A DNA stretch of 32,680 bases from a virus. The first letter of the stretch is position 1. Every line of letters starts with the position of its first letter. Location: positions 1 through 32,680 of IMG/VR virus record IMGVR_UViG_3300021197_000701. The stretch is one strand, 5' to 3'. The notes under the pieces were generated by a model that worked only from the letters and a program-made list of their open reading frames with translations, was not told the DNA's origin and made no database searches. Of the stretch, positions 22,845-31,019 are shown in pieces. The translations under genes were made by a program, and so were the position numbers.

Positions 22845-25784
22845 TCACGCTATTTTTACCATATGAAGATTCGTAAAAGTATTTACGCTTGATATTTTAA
22901 CAGTTCCCGATGTAGAGCAACCTATTTTTCCATAGACACCAAATGTATCACCATCTGCTAATGTCAAAAGATAATTACCCTCAATAACTGTATCGGAGTA
23001 TCTGTCATTATTGATATGTCTTGTAAAGCCTCGCAAAGTACCACCTGAAGGCGTTCCTCCGCCCGCATTGTAATATAAGTTATTTTGTATTTGGAATAAT
23101 CTACCATCTGCTTCGCCTAGAGTTCCCGTCTTATACATAAGGTGGGAAACAATAAGGTATGTTCCCGCTAATGCTGCCGTACAAGTAAATACTCCGCTTG
23201 ACATAGCATCACGCAAAGCCGTACTTCCTTCAGAATAAGTCCAATTATCTACGAGTATATTAGTTGCTTTATTATCTGTATGGTCGCCTCCAATATCACC
23301 CCATCGACAAAATGTTCCTGTTGGTGTTGTAGCCGCAGTTAAATAACCAGCATCATTATTTAAACCACTAACGGCTGAGCCTGGAAATACAGGGCCGTCT
23401 GTACCACTCGTTAATTGAATATCAGTACCCGCATCAGTAGTGAACATCAATTCACCTGCATTTTGGTCGTGTACCCATACTTGACCATAACCAGCAGTAT
23501 CTCCGGTAGCATCACCCCTTTCTTTTAGAGTTATTGTACCATCAACTGTGAACATACTTTTGGGGGTAGTAAGCCCTCCGACAGCAACTCCTTCATCACC
23601 ACTTCCACCATTGATAAAGAATAAGTTATTGGTATCTTCCCCATGTACTCTAAAGTCCATATCCTCTCCATTATAATTAACAGTTACAAATCCGCCACCA
23701 GTAGGGTGTCCTTCCATAAAGAACATAGTTTTCCTTGCGCCTTGATGAAATATCTGCATACCTATTTTACCTGCAAGTGTGCTATTTACGGTTGAACCTT
23801 CCGCACCGTCAATACCAGCGTATATTCTAGCGTAATCAACTGGGGTTGTCAAATCATCTGCCCCTACACTTGATTCTCTTTTGCCTATATACTCTATGTT
23901 ACCGAGATTGTCTCCTGCTGTTGGGGCGGTCATATTAACAAACTCTATGTCGGGGGTCATACTATCGGTGCTGGTACTTTCAATTTTAAGTATTGTACCA
24001 TTACCGCTCCCTTTAACATGTAGTGGTGCATCGGGAGAAGTTTCACCAATACCTACCCTTGAAGTTGAACCATCAATTCTCATTACTTCTGTGTTTGCAG
24101 AACCCCCATCATTTACTTGAAATATAATATCTTTATCTTGAGTTACATTTTCGATAATTGCATTATCAGAAGATGTAGTCATTTTCAAATCAGTACCTAC
24201 TGTAACTCCCGATTGTAATACTAATGTGGATTCGGCTTCAACAGCAGAAACAACTTCTGCATTACTTAATTGAGTATTTGTATCAGTGTAGTTACTTGCA
24301 TGTATTGTACCTGCGCTTGCACCGGCCCAATCAACATGTTCTGCTGCTACGAAGTTTTGTAGTGAGTCGTGGTCTATTTCTGCGGGAACGGCAACGGCTG
24401 TGATTGTAGCACCACTGTTTGTTACGCCTACACCTGTTGCACCCAATATGGAAAAGTCTGCTGACCCTCCTGTATCTTCGGCTTTAGAGCCGCCGCCACT
24501 ATCGGTAGTTATTGTCACTCCGGTTATGTCACCGGAACCACCACCGCTAACTTCACTAGAGCCTAGTTTTAGTTTGTTACTATCCGTACTATCAAGCCAA
24601 AGTGTGTTGTTGGCTACTCCGCCTGGATTTGAACCGACTGGGGTCAGTTCTAATCCTGTTGGGTCAATTAGGCCGTCAACGGTCAATTTACCCAATATAT
24701 GAACGGTGTCGGACTTTAGTGTGTGTATAGATGCGGAAGATACACCACCAATAGATGAATAAATGCCATTTGCCGTTTCCTCAAAGTTCCATGTACCTCT
24801 AATTGTTGGTTTTTCTATAACATGTATGTGGGATTTAGCACCTGTTTGTAGGTTTGTGCCTCCACCGTACAAATATGAGCCGGATTGGATTTCTAGAGAT
24901 GCGCACTCTAATGTTAAGCCTTCGGGAATAATGTTCTTATTAGCATTTCCTGAGAAATTACCTACTACTACATCTTCTAGTAGTGCAATGAAGTCGGTTG
25001 TTGTTCCGAAGTTAGTTGTATCGTTTGTGCATGGCATTTGTTGTGAGTTTTTAGCATCAATTGTAAGTTTTGCGTTGCTAAAATCACATATTGCGGCAGC
25101 ACAAGCAAAGTGCTGGCCAGATGATGACCCGTCTCCGGTAACTCGGATATGTTTTTGGGTATCACTATATGATATAGGAGTATTATCAAATGTTGCAGTT
25201 GAACCAATAGTTAACTTGCAACAATTGGATTCTGGATATGCCCTAAAAGCACCTGGAGTTGATGCTGAATCAACATCATCCGAGCGATTGAAGGTAAACT
25301 TGTTATTTAGTGTAACATTTGGTAATTCGCCATCCGTTAGATATGCTGCTGCACCGTTACCATTGTTTAGGATAAACGACACAGTTGTTTTTGCATACCC
25401 AGATGAAACATAGTCTACATCACCATAAAAAATAACTGGGTGGTTGTAGTATGGCGCACCCGTAGGGTGTGTACCGGCAAAGGTTATTGCTGTGCTACTT
25501 TGTGTAAATTGTATTTTTTGTTCGTGGCCTAATGTTAGTTGCATAAGTTGTAAAGTACCTACGCCAAATATAAGCTTGTGTGCTCTAGCAAAATCTTCAT
25601 CGGTAATTAGTAATCCCAAACTAGATTGACCTATTAAACAATCACCAGCTGCAACACCACCTTTAAACTCAAGCGTGTCGGTTGCGGCAATAGAAGTTGG
25701 GGCTGAACCAGTACCTACATCGACCCAATTAGCCACATTAGTAGAATCGGTACTTACTGCACCTACCCAGTTTAGTATTGCCAT
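22845..25784 (-). CDS. Tail fibre / receptor-binding protein with C1q-like tip
   Basis: A 979-residue protein. It starts MAILNWVGAVSTDSTNVANW, followed by about 370 residues of beta-rich repeats (a beta-helix or stacked sandwich is likely). A Gly/Ser-rich joint at about 410-460 (VSGGGSGDITGVTITTDSGG) leads to DHDSLQNFVAAEHVDW, a pattern frequent in marine phage fibres. About 575-595 reads RVGIGETSPDAPLHVKG, another common fibre segment. The last 150 residues (ALAGTYLIVSHLMYKTG, DGDTFGVYGK) resemble a C1q/TNF-like trimeric knob, a likely receptor-binding tip. The gene lies between head and connector genes rather than after the tail hub. Glycan or protein receptor cannot be told. Confidence 0.8.
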   Translation of the reverse strand: MAILNWVGAVSTDSTNVANWVDVGTGSAPTSIAATDTLEFKGGVAAGDCLIGQSSLGLLITDEDFARAHKLIFGVGTLQLMQLTLGHEQKIQFTQSSTAITFAGTHPTGAPYYNHPVIFYGDVDYVSSGYAKTTVSFILNNGNGAAAYLTDGELPNVTLNNKFTFNRSDDVDSASTPGAFRAYPESNCCKLTIGSTATFDNTPISYSDTQKHIRVTGDGSSSGQHFACAAAICDFSNAKLTIDAKNSQQMPCTNDTTNFGTTTDFIALLEDVVVGNFSGNANKNIIPEGLTLECASLEIQSGSYLYGGGTNLQTGAKSHIHVIEKPTIRGTWNFEETANGIYSSIGGVSSASIHTLKSDTVHILGKLTVDGLIDPTGLELTPVGSNPGGVANNTLWLDSTDSNKLKLGSSEVSGGGSGDITGVTITTDSGGGSKAEDTGGSADFSILGATGVGVTNSGATITAVAVPAEIDHDSLQNFVAAEHVDWAGASAGTIHASNYTDTNTQLSNAEVVSAVEAESTLVLQSGVTVGTDLKMTTSSDNAIIENVTQDKDIIFQVNDGGSANTEVMRIDGSTSRVGIGETSPDAPLHVKGSGNGTILKIESTSTDSMTPDIEFVNMTAPTAGDNLGNIEYIGKRESSVGADDLTTPVDYARIYAGIDGAEGSTVNSTLAGKIGMQIFHQGARKTMFFMEGHPTGGGFVTVNYNGEDMDFRVHGEDTNNLFFINGGSGDEGVAVGGLTTPKSMFTVDGTITLKERGDATGDTAGYGQVWVHDQNAGELMFTTDAGTDIQLTSGTDGPVFPGSAVSGLNNDAGYLTAATTPTGTFCRWGDIGGDHTDNKATNILVDNWTYSEGSTALRDAMSSGVFTCTAALAGTYLIVSHLMYKTGTLGEADGRLFQIQNNLYYNAGGGTPSGGTLRGFTRHINNDRYSDTVIEGNYLLTLADGDTFGVYGKIGCSTSGTVKISSVNTFTNLHMVKIA

Positions 25785-25790
25785 ATAACA

Positions 25791-26240
25791 TCACTCGTAT
25801 GGGCTAGTTTCACGGAGCGAGTTTCGTATTACATCGGACTCGTTACTATTAGTAGGTTGTCGGGAATTAGTTGAGTCGATAACAAATGCAGTCCCACCCT
25901 TTCCTGCAACCATACTCAATAATTCGTCAGACCTTTTTGTAAATGATTTTAATTGTTCTTGGAACCTTTGGTCAATTGCTTTTTGTTCATCAAGGGGATA
26001 AAAGGTAGCAACGGTATTTACTAGCACCAAAAGACAATCCATACAAACCAATGCCTTTATTGCTGTTTCTTTCTGTGCGTCGGTAACAGCATTTGCGGAA
26101 TCCGAGGCTAAATACTCGGTACTTCGTGCTTTTTTGTTGACTTCTTCGGTGCGCATACTAATATATTCAGTAATTGTAGCGTTGTTTAGTCCACGAGGCC
26201 TATTCAAAAGGTCACGGATATTATCGGTAGTGACTGTCAT
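25791..26240 (-). CDS. Probable head completion/connector protein
   Basis: A 149-residue, mostly helical protein: MTVTTDNIRDLLNRPRGLNN, then ITEYISMRTEEVNKKAR and ALVCMDCLLVLVNTVATFYP, with a disordered polar tail. The layout 'IRDLL... I..YI..R' plus helices resembles gp6-type connector proteins that bind the portal. Its ATG overlaps the previous stop (ATGA). A second connector candidate lies at 21386-21928, so one may be the adaptor and the other the stopper. Assigned from secondary structure and order. Confidence 0.5.
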   Translation of the reverse strand: MTVTTDNIRDLLNRPRGLNNATITEYISMRTEEVNKKARSTEYLASDSANAVTDAQKETAIKALVCMDCLLVLVNTVATFYPLDEQKAIDQRFQEQLKSFTKRSDELLSMVAGKGGTAFVIDSTNSRQPTNSNESDVIRNSLRETSPYE

Positions 26241-26563
26241 TCTTCTTCCTCCACACTCGGTGCGCTATCGACTACGACTGCGCCTTCAGGTGGCTCATTA
26301 GTTCTGGTTATTAAAACTATACGGCCTGTTCGCATTAGTTTGCGGGCAAAGGAGTTATTTGGTAACCAAAGAGTTTTTTCGGGGGGTATATCTCCCGCCC
26401 ATTCTGGTAGTGCTTTTTGGTAAAGCCTACGGACAACCCAGCCTGGGCCAGATTGCCAGTTATCTAAACGATGTTGAAGTTCGGTGGTATTAGGATTACC
26501 GAATGTTGGTATTCCTTCACTCGTCGCTCTTTTTAATAGGTTTGCTCTTTTGCTTATTGCCAT
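26237..26563 (-). CDS. Small head-region protein, possibly SAP-like
   Basis: A 108-residue protein if it starts at MAISKRANLL; a longer start at 26605 is possible (122 residues) but overlaps the previous gene more. The N-terminus has LKRATSEGIPTFGNPNTTEL and then QHRLDNW, faintly like a SAP helix-turn-helix. The middle has PEWAGDIPPEKTLWLPNNSF and a strand (GRIVLITRTNEPP). C-terminus acidic. It overlaps both neighbours. No firm family. Confidence 0.5.
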   Translation of the reverse strand: MAISKRANLLKRATSEGIPTFGNPNTTELQHRLDNWQSGPGWVVRRLYQKALPEWAGDIPPEKTLWLPNNSFARKLMRTGRIVLITRTNEPPEGAVVVDSAPSVEEEE

Positions 26564-26738
26564 TATCTTCACTACTCTTCTTTGGCTTTGTTGCAGGTAA
26601 ATCATCTTGTGACCTTACCCATGCTCTCATGTCTGGACCGACACCAATAAGACCTTCCGGCCATTCTTTAGGGGAAACTTTATTGAAGTCTTTGCACATG
26701 GCTTGTAATCTAGCCAAGTCTGTTCTTGTCCGTGACAT
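26517..26738 (-). CDS. Small protein with basic tail, unknown
   Basis: A 73-residue protein beginning MSRTRTDLARLQAMCKDFNK, with a folded-looking part containing PKEWPEGLIGVGPDMRAWV and a lysine-rich disordered end (TKPKKSSEDNGNKQKSKPIK). The ATG at 26738 has GGAGTGAT five bases before it, which rules over an in-frame TTG at 26759. It may be a small head or packaging-associated protein. Its end overlaps the next gene by 47 bases. Confidence 0.6.
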   Translation of the reverse strand: MSRTRTDLARLQAMCKDFNKVSPKEWPEGLIGVGPDMRAWVRSQDDLPATKPKKSSEDNGNKQKSKPIKKSDE

Positions 26739-26743
26739 GTATA

Positions 26744-27130
26744 TCACTCCGCAAGGCAAAGGATAAACTCACATGGGGCGGTATCTGCTTGAATGGAAAC
26801 TTGGTTGATAGCGGTTTGTGCATCATCAACTCTAACCATGAAAACGCCATTTGGGGCAATCTTCAATGTTGAAAGTGCGGTTGCACCGGAGTCATTCAAA
26901 ATCAAAGTAACGAAGTTTGTTGCATCACGGTTCTCAAAATATACACCGTCTGCTTGTGCCATACCGTAGGTATCAACATCATAGACGACTGCGCTACTAT
27001 GGGAAATTGTTCCTGAAATCTTAACTGCGTCACCCGATGTAAAGGCTGCCGAGCATGATTCTGTAAATCCACTTGCGCTATCGCCTGAGGCCATGTCGAA
27101 TGTAGCGGTTACTGTGTTGTTACGAGCCAT
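26744..27130 (-). CDS. Small beta-rich virion protein after the capsid gene
   Basis: A 128-residue protein, MARNNTVTATFDMASGDSAS, nearly all beta strands (FVTLILNDSGATALSTLKIA, GVFMVRVDDA, CEFILCLAE). A single small sandwich like those of head or tail decoration proteins is likely. It is linked to the capsid gene through a stop-embedded Shine-Dalgarno site, which suggests high expression with capsid. Could be a second cement protein or a neck ring protein. Confidence 0.6.
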   Translation of the reverse strand: MARNNTVTATFDMASGDSASGFTESCSAAFTSGDAVKISGTISHSSAVVYDVDTYGMAQADGVYFENRDATNFVTLILNDSGATALSTLKIAPNGVFMVRVDDAQTAINQVSIQADTAPCEFILCLAE

Positions 27131-27134
27131 ACTA

Positions 27135-27149
27135 AATCACCTCAAATAC
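27135..27149 (-). promoter_or_regulatory. Stop-embedded Shine-Dalgarno site (15-base repeat copy 2)
   Basis: The minus strand reads GTATTTGAGGTGATT at the end of the capsid gene, identical to the junction at 18094-18108. TGA is the capsid stop; GAGGTGAT is the ribosome site for the next gene. Confidence 0.7.
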
Positions 27150-28038
27150 CGGTGATTTTAACAATTCGATTGTTCTTACCGGATGCTGCGCCGTCATCGT
27201 GTTGGTGGATAACTACGCCCATGTAGGAAGTAAGTAGGTAATCGAATCCGACACCAGGCAATCGAGTCAATTCTGTCTCGGTAACACCAGGTCCGTTGTA
27301 TGTGAACATTTCAGCTGTTTCTGCACCAGGAACCAAAAGAAGTCCTGTTGCGGAGAAATCCGAATCACGAGTGTAATAGACCTTTAGGTTGATTTGACCG
27401 CCAAGACGCTCAGCAAGGGACTGGACAACATTTCCGTAAAGGGTTGTGCTGTTCATAGCCGACTTGTGTGTTGCTGGTAGGATTAGAGCCAATGACTCGT
27501 TACCGGAAACTCTAGCGTTGCTAAAGATTAAATCGACTGACTTTAGAATGTCCTGCTCAGCATCTCCAGTTGAGGTCTTGAATCCACTACCTGTTGCAGC
27601 AAGTGTTTGTCCTGCTCCAGCCAATAGTTTGTCAAGAATGTGTGCGTCAATAACATCTGCACGACCCTTTGCGATAGCCAATTGCTGTCTATCCATGTTT
27701 TCAAAGGATTCGCCACGAAGCTTAACAGTATCAAGGAAGGTTGTGCGACCCTGACCCTTTTCGAGCTTAACAGTGTAATTCTTGGTTCCAATCTTGGTTG
27801 CATCCACAACAGCTGCATCATCAATTGGGTAACTAAATGAACCGACACCAGCAGTGTACCACTTGAACTCAAGCCAAGGTACGCTACGGACACCGACTAA
27901 ATCAGTTCCGATAGATAGTCTAAGGGACTCTAGTTGAATAAAGTCACGCATTACTTGTTGGATAACAGCGTCACCGGTTCCGAATGGGCCGGATGCTGCG
28001 CTGATGTTTAGTACTTCTTCTAATGATTTGTTTGCCAT
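27142..28038 (-). CDS. Major capsid protein, HK97-like
   Basis: A 298-residue protein with the expected place after protease, scaffold and decoration genes. The N-terminal arm (MANKSLEEVLNISAASGPFG) is short, then VIQQVMRDFIQLESLRL, an E-loop-like stretch (WYTAGVGSFSYPIDDAAVV, KLEKGQGRTTFLDTVKLRGE) and the spine helix region ADVIDAHILDKLLAGAG. The C-terminal half has strands LALILPATH and FDYLLTSYMGVVIHQH. Order and layout fit the HK97 fold that tailed archaeal viruses use. The start at the fourth codon of the frame (28038) is preferred: GGAGATGA lies 5-9 bases before it and too near the upstream ATG at 28047. Fold inferred from pattern and context. Confidence 0.82.
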   Translation of the reverse strand: MANKSLEEVLNISAASGPFGTGDAVIQQVMRDFIQLESLRLSIGTDLVGVRSVPWLEFKWYTAGVGSFSYPIDDAAVVDATKIGTKNYTVKLEKGQGRTTFLDTVKLRGESFENMDRQQLAIAKGRADVIDAHILDKLLAGAGQTLAATGSGFKTSTGDAEQDILKSVDLIFSNARVSGNESLALILPATHKSAMNSTTLYGNVVQSLAERLGGQINLKVYYTRDSDFSATGLLLVPGAETAEMFTYNGPGVTETELTRLPGVGFDYLLTSYMGVVIHQHDDGAASGKNNRIVKITGI

Positions 28039-28063
28039 TTTCGTCATCTCCTATTTTTTAGTT

Positions 28064-28516
28064 TCAAGCGGTTGCTGCTCCTGCGGTCATCACCGGAATA
28101 AGTTCACCCTCAGTTGCGGAAGAACCGTTTGCTGGGGTTAGTAGAGCACTTGCTGTTACCTGTCCTTCACCGACATAGATTCCAAGAACCTTTGAGGAGT
28201 TTGCGGTAGGTGATGCTAGTCCATTTGCCTTTGCATAAACTAGACATCCTGTTGTGTATGTCTTAGATGCTTCAGATTGAACCATTAGAACACCGCCCAA
28301 TGGGAAGTATGAAACTGTTGCACCTGATGTTTCAAATGCGTGGTCAGCATCCCTACTAGATTCGCCAGCGGAAATACCAATAGAAATTGATGTTGCCGTG
28401 TTTTCGGTCAATGTGTTGTTTGTTCCATCGACAGTTAAGATTCTTCCGATTCCTCGGATAACTTCTGCGTCTTTCAATGTTGCGTTTCGTGGGTCTGCTG
28501 CTCCAAATGCTACCAT
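28064..28516 (-). CDS. Capsid decoration/stabilisation protein
   Basis: A 150-residue, small-residue-rich beta protein: MVAFGAADPRNATLKDAEVI, SISIGISAGESSRDADHAFE, GCLVYAKANGLASPTANSSK, VLGIYVGEG. Such layouts are seen in head decoration proteins (DUF2190-like) placed between scaffold and capsid genes. Ribosome site AGAGGTGAA precedes the ATG. It would bind the outside of the capsid and strengthen it. Call from context and composition. Confidence 0.65.
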   Translation of the reverse strand: MVAFGAADPRNATLKDAEVIRGIGRILTVDGTNNTLTENTATSISIGISAGESSRDADHAFETSGATVSYFPLGGVLMVQSEASKTYTTGCLVYAKANGLASPTANSSKVLGIYVGEGQVTASALLTPANGSSATEGELIPVMTAGAATA

Positions 28517-28518
28517 AA

Positions 28519-29019
28519 TTATTCACCTCTAGGTGTGATAAGGCCTTTATCGACTGCCTCTTCATAAGTCCATGCTTTACCGTCTCCATTTATGGAGAAG
28601 TTACCGGAATTGTATGATGCTACTAGGCTGTTCCAAACACGAGCATAAATTGCTGCGTCTGTTTCAACCATTTCACCGTTAAGGTAATTTGCGACAACTT
28701 GCTTTGGTGCGGTTGTTGCTTCGACTACCTCGGAAACGGATTCGTCAGATGCTGGGGTTGCTTCTGCTAGAACCTTTTCTGGAACAGGTTCTGGGCGGGA
28801 TGCTTCCCAAGATGCGATTAGGTTTTCAATAGTCTCGCTTGATAAGTCGTCGTGACCTTTCAAACCCATATCGGATGCTTTCTGTACCAAAGCGGTTCTT
28901 GCTTCTTCAGCAACTGCCGCCTCTCGTGCTTCGTTTTCACTAATTGTAGCGTTAGCCAAAACTAATTCAGCCTTTATGGCTTCAAGTTCGGCACTCATGT
29001 TTTCGATTTCGTCAGACAT
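28519..29019 (-). CDS. Scaffold protein from an internal start in the protease gene
   Basis: In frame with the protease gene, ATG at 29019 (Met535) begins MSDEIENMSAELEAIKAELV, a coiled-coil scaffold of 166 residues. AAGGTGA lies a few bases before this ATG, and a TTAATATAC box ends 39 bases before it, the same spacing as in front of the tail tube gene. This fits a nested scaffold as in lambda C/Nu3, made in excess of the protease fusion. Inferred from signals, not proven. Confidence 0.6.
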   Translation of the reverse strand: MSDEIENMSAELEAIKAELVLANATISENEAREAAVAEEARTALVQKASDMGLKGHDDLSSETIENLIASWEASRPEPVPEKVLAEATPASDESVSEVVEATTAPKQVVANYLNGEMVETDAAIYARVWNSLVASYNSGNFSINGDGKAWTYEEAVDKGLITPRGE

Positions 29020-30621
29020 CGGGCTCACCTTTGGTTGATTCTCGTTAGACTCGCTCTGGTATATTAACTCATCACTTGCCTTGAGTTTTTCAACAACTTT
29101 AATATCTGCCCTTTCGTAAGCCGGTTTGTGTACGATAGCCAAATGGTCGAAGGTAAAGTCGGCCTCAAAAGTCATGCTACCATCCTCCGCCGTTGCGATA
29201 GGTATTCCCCACCCACCGATAGATACTCCGTACTCACCACGAGTCCATAGACCGGACTCTAATGCAGGGAATAATTCGGTACGCTTTACTTCTGCTACAT
29301 AGTGTACTTCGTATTTGTTATCATCAATGTCAACAATAGATGCTTCTGTAACTACACCTACTACGGCATCATTTACGCCACCATCCATGTTTCGGGTAAA
29401 ACCTACCCCCTTTTCTTTTGTTGGGGGATGGTTTAGTGTTAGGTCAGCCCCTATCATTTGACTAATAATCTTTTCAACACCGGCACGAGTTATTTGCCAT
29501 TTGTTTTTGTTTAGTCCTTCGTGGAATGCTACACCGCTAATTTTTACAATAGAGTCACCGGATGCTTGGACAACGGCAACTGCCTCTGTAATCTTAGTAT
29601 CAAAGAAAACATATTCAACAGATGCACTATGCAATTTCTTTTTATCCATACCATAACCGGCTTCTTTTTCGTCGGTTTTGAAAGTGTGGCCTTTGTGGGC
29701 TAACATACAAACATCTTTACTGTTACCCATACCAACACATCTTTCCATGTATTCGTCATGGGTTTCGGTTGTTGATGGTTTAGGTGGTTTAACCGCCGTA
29801 ACCTCTTCTTTTTCTTTCTTCATACCCGACTCCACCTCTAGTGGTTCGTATAAATCTTCGGAAGATGTTAGTTTAGTTACTGATTTACCACCTTCCCACA
29901 TTCGACAAGACCAATAACGAGCCTTTGTCTTGGGGCCTGGATTAGAGTCACATTGATGTCGTGCTCGGAATGATTTTCTTCGTGCTGGGTCATCACGCTT
30001 GATTTCCATATTAGGGTCACCAAAGCGTACAATGACTACTTTGCCTGCTGGGTTCTTTACATAGACACCAAACTTTTTTCTTTCTCCAGGTGTTCGGAAT
30101 GGCTTATTGATAGTAACGGTTTTTCCTCCATACTTAGCAGCTTCGAGGGTTTCCATACTGGCAATAATAGTGAGTTGCCTTTCATCTTCGACGGCTTCTT
30201 CGGAGGCTCGTGGGTGGGATGAAGGCAATAGGTCGTTATCTTGTTTGTAGTTTGGGTTGCTTGGTCTTCCGTTTCTAAGCAAGTAAAGGAATGCTTTTGC
30301 ACGAGCGATACCCCATCCACTCCTAGACATATTGGGAGCATGACTTGTGCTAAAAGCACCAGCACCCCTACGAAAGACAGACTTTAGCATACCCATACTT
30401 GCTTTGCTACCTTTACCTTTTTTGTTATGTTCGGTCATCATAGAGCGAAGGCGGGATTCGGTTCCTTTGCTCATACTAATTGATTTATTAGGTTTCTTTG
30501 CGGAACCTGGAGGATTCTTTTTAGAGCCTTTGCGCTTTTCGCTTGGTTTAGCGGGAGTCTTTCGTGGGTCGTTTTTCCCTGGCTTACCATATTGTAATGC
30601 CTCTACTGTTTTATCATTCAT
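28519..30621 (-). CDS. Fusion of basic N-terminal region, prohead protease and scaffold
   Basis: A 700-residue protein. Residues 1-90 are strongly Lys/Arg-rich. About 100-140 (SGWGIARAKAFLYLLRNGRP) and 180-245 (FGVYVKNPAGKVVIVRFGDP, RRKSFRARHQC, YWSCRMW) match a module I know from marine phage prohead proteins. About 290-325 has a short Cys/His segment (YMERCVGMGNSKDVCMLAHK). About 335-515 is a protease-like domain with candidate catalytic residues His near 395 (LTLNHPP) and Ser near 465 (YGVSIGGWG), plus FDHLAIVHKPAYERADI near 490. The last 166 residues are coiled-coil scaffold. It would fill the prohead, cut capsid parts and then itself. Overlaps the previous gene by ATGA. An internal start is described separately. 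The protease call is good, its exact catalytic set unproven. Confidence 0.75.
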   Translation of the reverse strand: MNDKTVEALQYGKPGKNDPRKTPAKPSEKRKGSKKNPPGSAKKPNKSISMSKGTESRLRSMMTEHNKKGKGSKASMGMLKSVFRRGAGAFSTSHAPNMSRSGWGIARAKAFLYLLRNGRPSNPNYKQDNDLLPSSHPRASEEAVEDERQLTIIASMETLEAAKYGGKTVTINKPFRTPGERKKFGVYVKNPAGKVVIVRFGDPNMEIKRDDPARRKSFRARHQCDSNPGPKTKARYWSCRMWEGGKSVTKLTSSEDLYEPLEVESGMKKEKEEVTAVKPPKPSTTETHDEYMERCVGMGNSKDVCMLAHKGHTFKTDEKEAGYGMDKKKLHSASVEYVFFDTKITEAVAVVQASGDSIVKISGVAFHEGLNKNKWQITRAGVEKIISQMIGADLTLNHPPTKEKGVGFTRNMDGGVNDAVVGVVTEASIVDIDDNKYEVHYVAEVKRTELFPALESGLWTRGEYGVSIGGWGIPIATAEDGSMTFEADFTFDHLAIVHKPAYERADIKVVEKLKASDELIYQSESNENQPKVSPMSDEIENMSAELEAIKAELVLANATISENEAREAAVAEEARTALVQKASDMGLKGHDDLSSETIENLIASWEASRPEPVPEKVLAEATPASDESVSEVVEATTAPKQVVANYLNGEMVETDAAIYARVWNSLVASYNSGNFSINGDGKAWTYEEAVDKGLITPRGE
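29059..29067 (-). promoter_or_regulatory. Internal promoter element TTAATATAC inside the protease gene
   Basis: The minus strand reads GAGTTAATATACCAG, differing by one base in the core from TTCATATAC before the tail tube and 172-residue genes. It ends 39 bases before the internal scaffold start at 29019. It would drive scaffold, decoration and capsid genes at a high level. Confidence 0.5.
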
Positions 30622-30995
30622 TTCTTATTTCCCCCTTTTTCCATAGCATGTTCGTGAAGTTGCTTTGTCTTTTCAATGTGCATTACATGGTCATGTTGTT
30701 GTAAATCTCGCTGTCTTTCGTGCTCTAACTCAACACCCATGTTATCAATTTCAACACTTTGTTCAGATTCCCACATACGAAGTACGGTACTTAGGGCTGG
30801 GCCAGCCACCCCACCAATTATTGCTATTAGTGCGATAAACCCATCAAGATTTTGTAATACTACATCGGGTTTCCAAATACCCATTCCAACTACTGCGCCA
30901 CATGCAAGAAGCCAAAGATAGATTGCGGGTATTACTGTGCGCTTAACCATACGGTCATTAAACGACTGATTTTTTGGTTTCTTTATTTTAGCCAT
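30618..30995 (-). CDS. Small two-span membrane protein with charged tail
   Basis: A 125-residue protein, MAKIKKPKNQSFNDRMVKRT, then two membrane spans (VIPAIYLWLLACGAVVGMGI and GFIALIAIIGGVAGPALSTV) and a long charged helix with many Glu, His and Gln (ELEHERQRDLQQHDHVMH). GGAGAGGT before the ATG at 30995 decides this start over an in-frame ATG at 31010. Two spans and a charged tail are holin-like, but it sits between portal and protease, not with a lysis enzyme. It might link capsid assembly with the membrane. No firm family. Confidence 0.6.
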   Translation of the reverse strand: MAKIKKPKNQSFNDRMVKRTVIPAIYLWLLACGAVVGMGIWKPDVVLQNLDGFIALIAIIGGVAGPALSTVLRMWESEQSVEIDNMGVELEHERQRDLQQHDHVMHIEKTKQLHEHAMEKGGNKK

Positions 30996-31019
30996 GCTAT
31001 ACCTCTCCATATTCTATTT

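Noticed and set aside
24763-25413. A 216-codon plus-strand frame inside the fibre gene
   Set aside because: Antisense to a well supported gene, with no ribosome site or known motif.
25826-25834. GTATTACAT and a similar GTATTGCAT at 16586 as further promoter copies
   Set aside because: On the minus strand they share only the last few bases with TTNATATAC although their distance to the next ATG (about 40 bases) is similar; too weak to claim.
27161-27175. Palindrome AACAAT-TCG-ATTGTT near the end of the capsid gene
   Set aside because: It lies within codons for the capsid C-terminus, is only 6 bases per arm and has no T-run or spacing suited to a terminator or operator.
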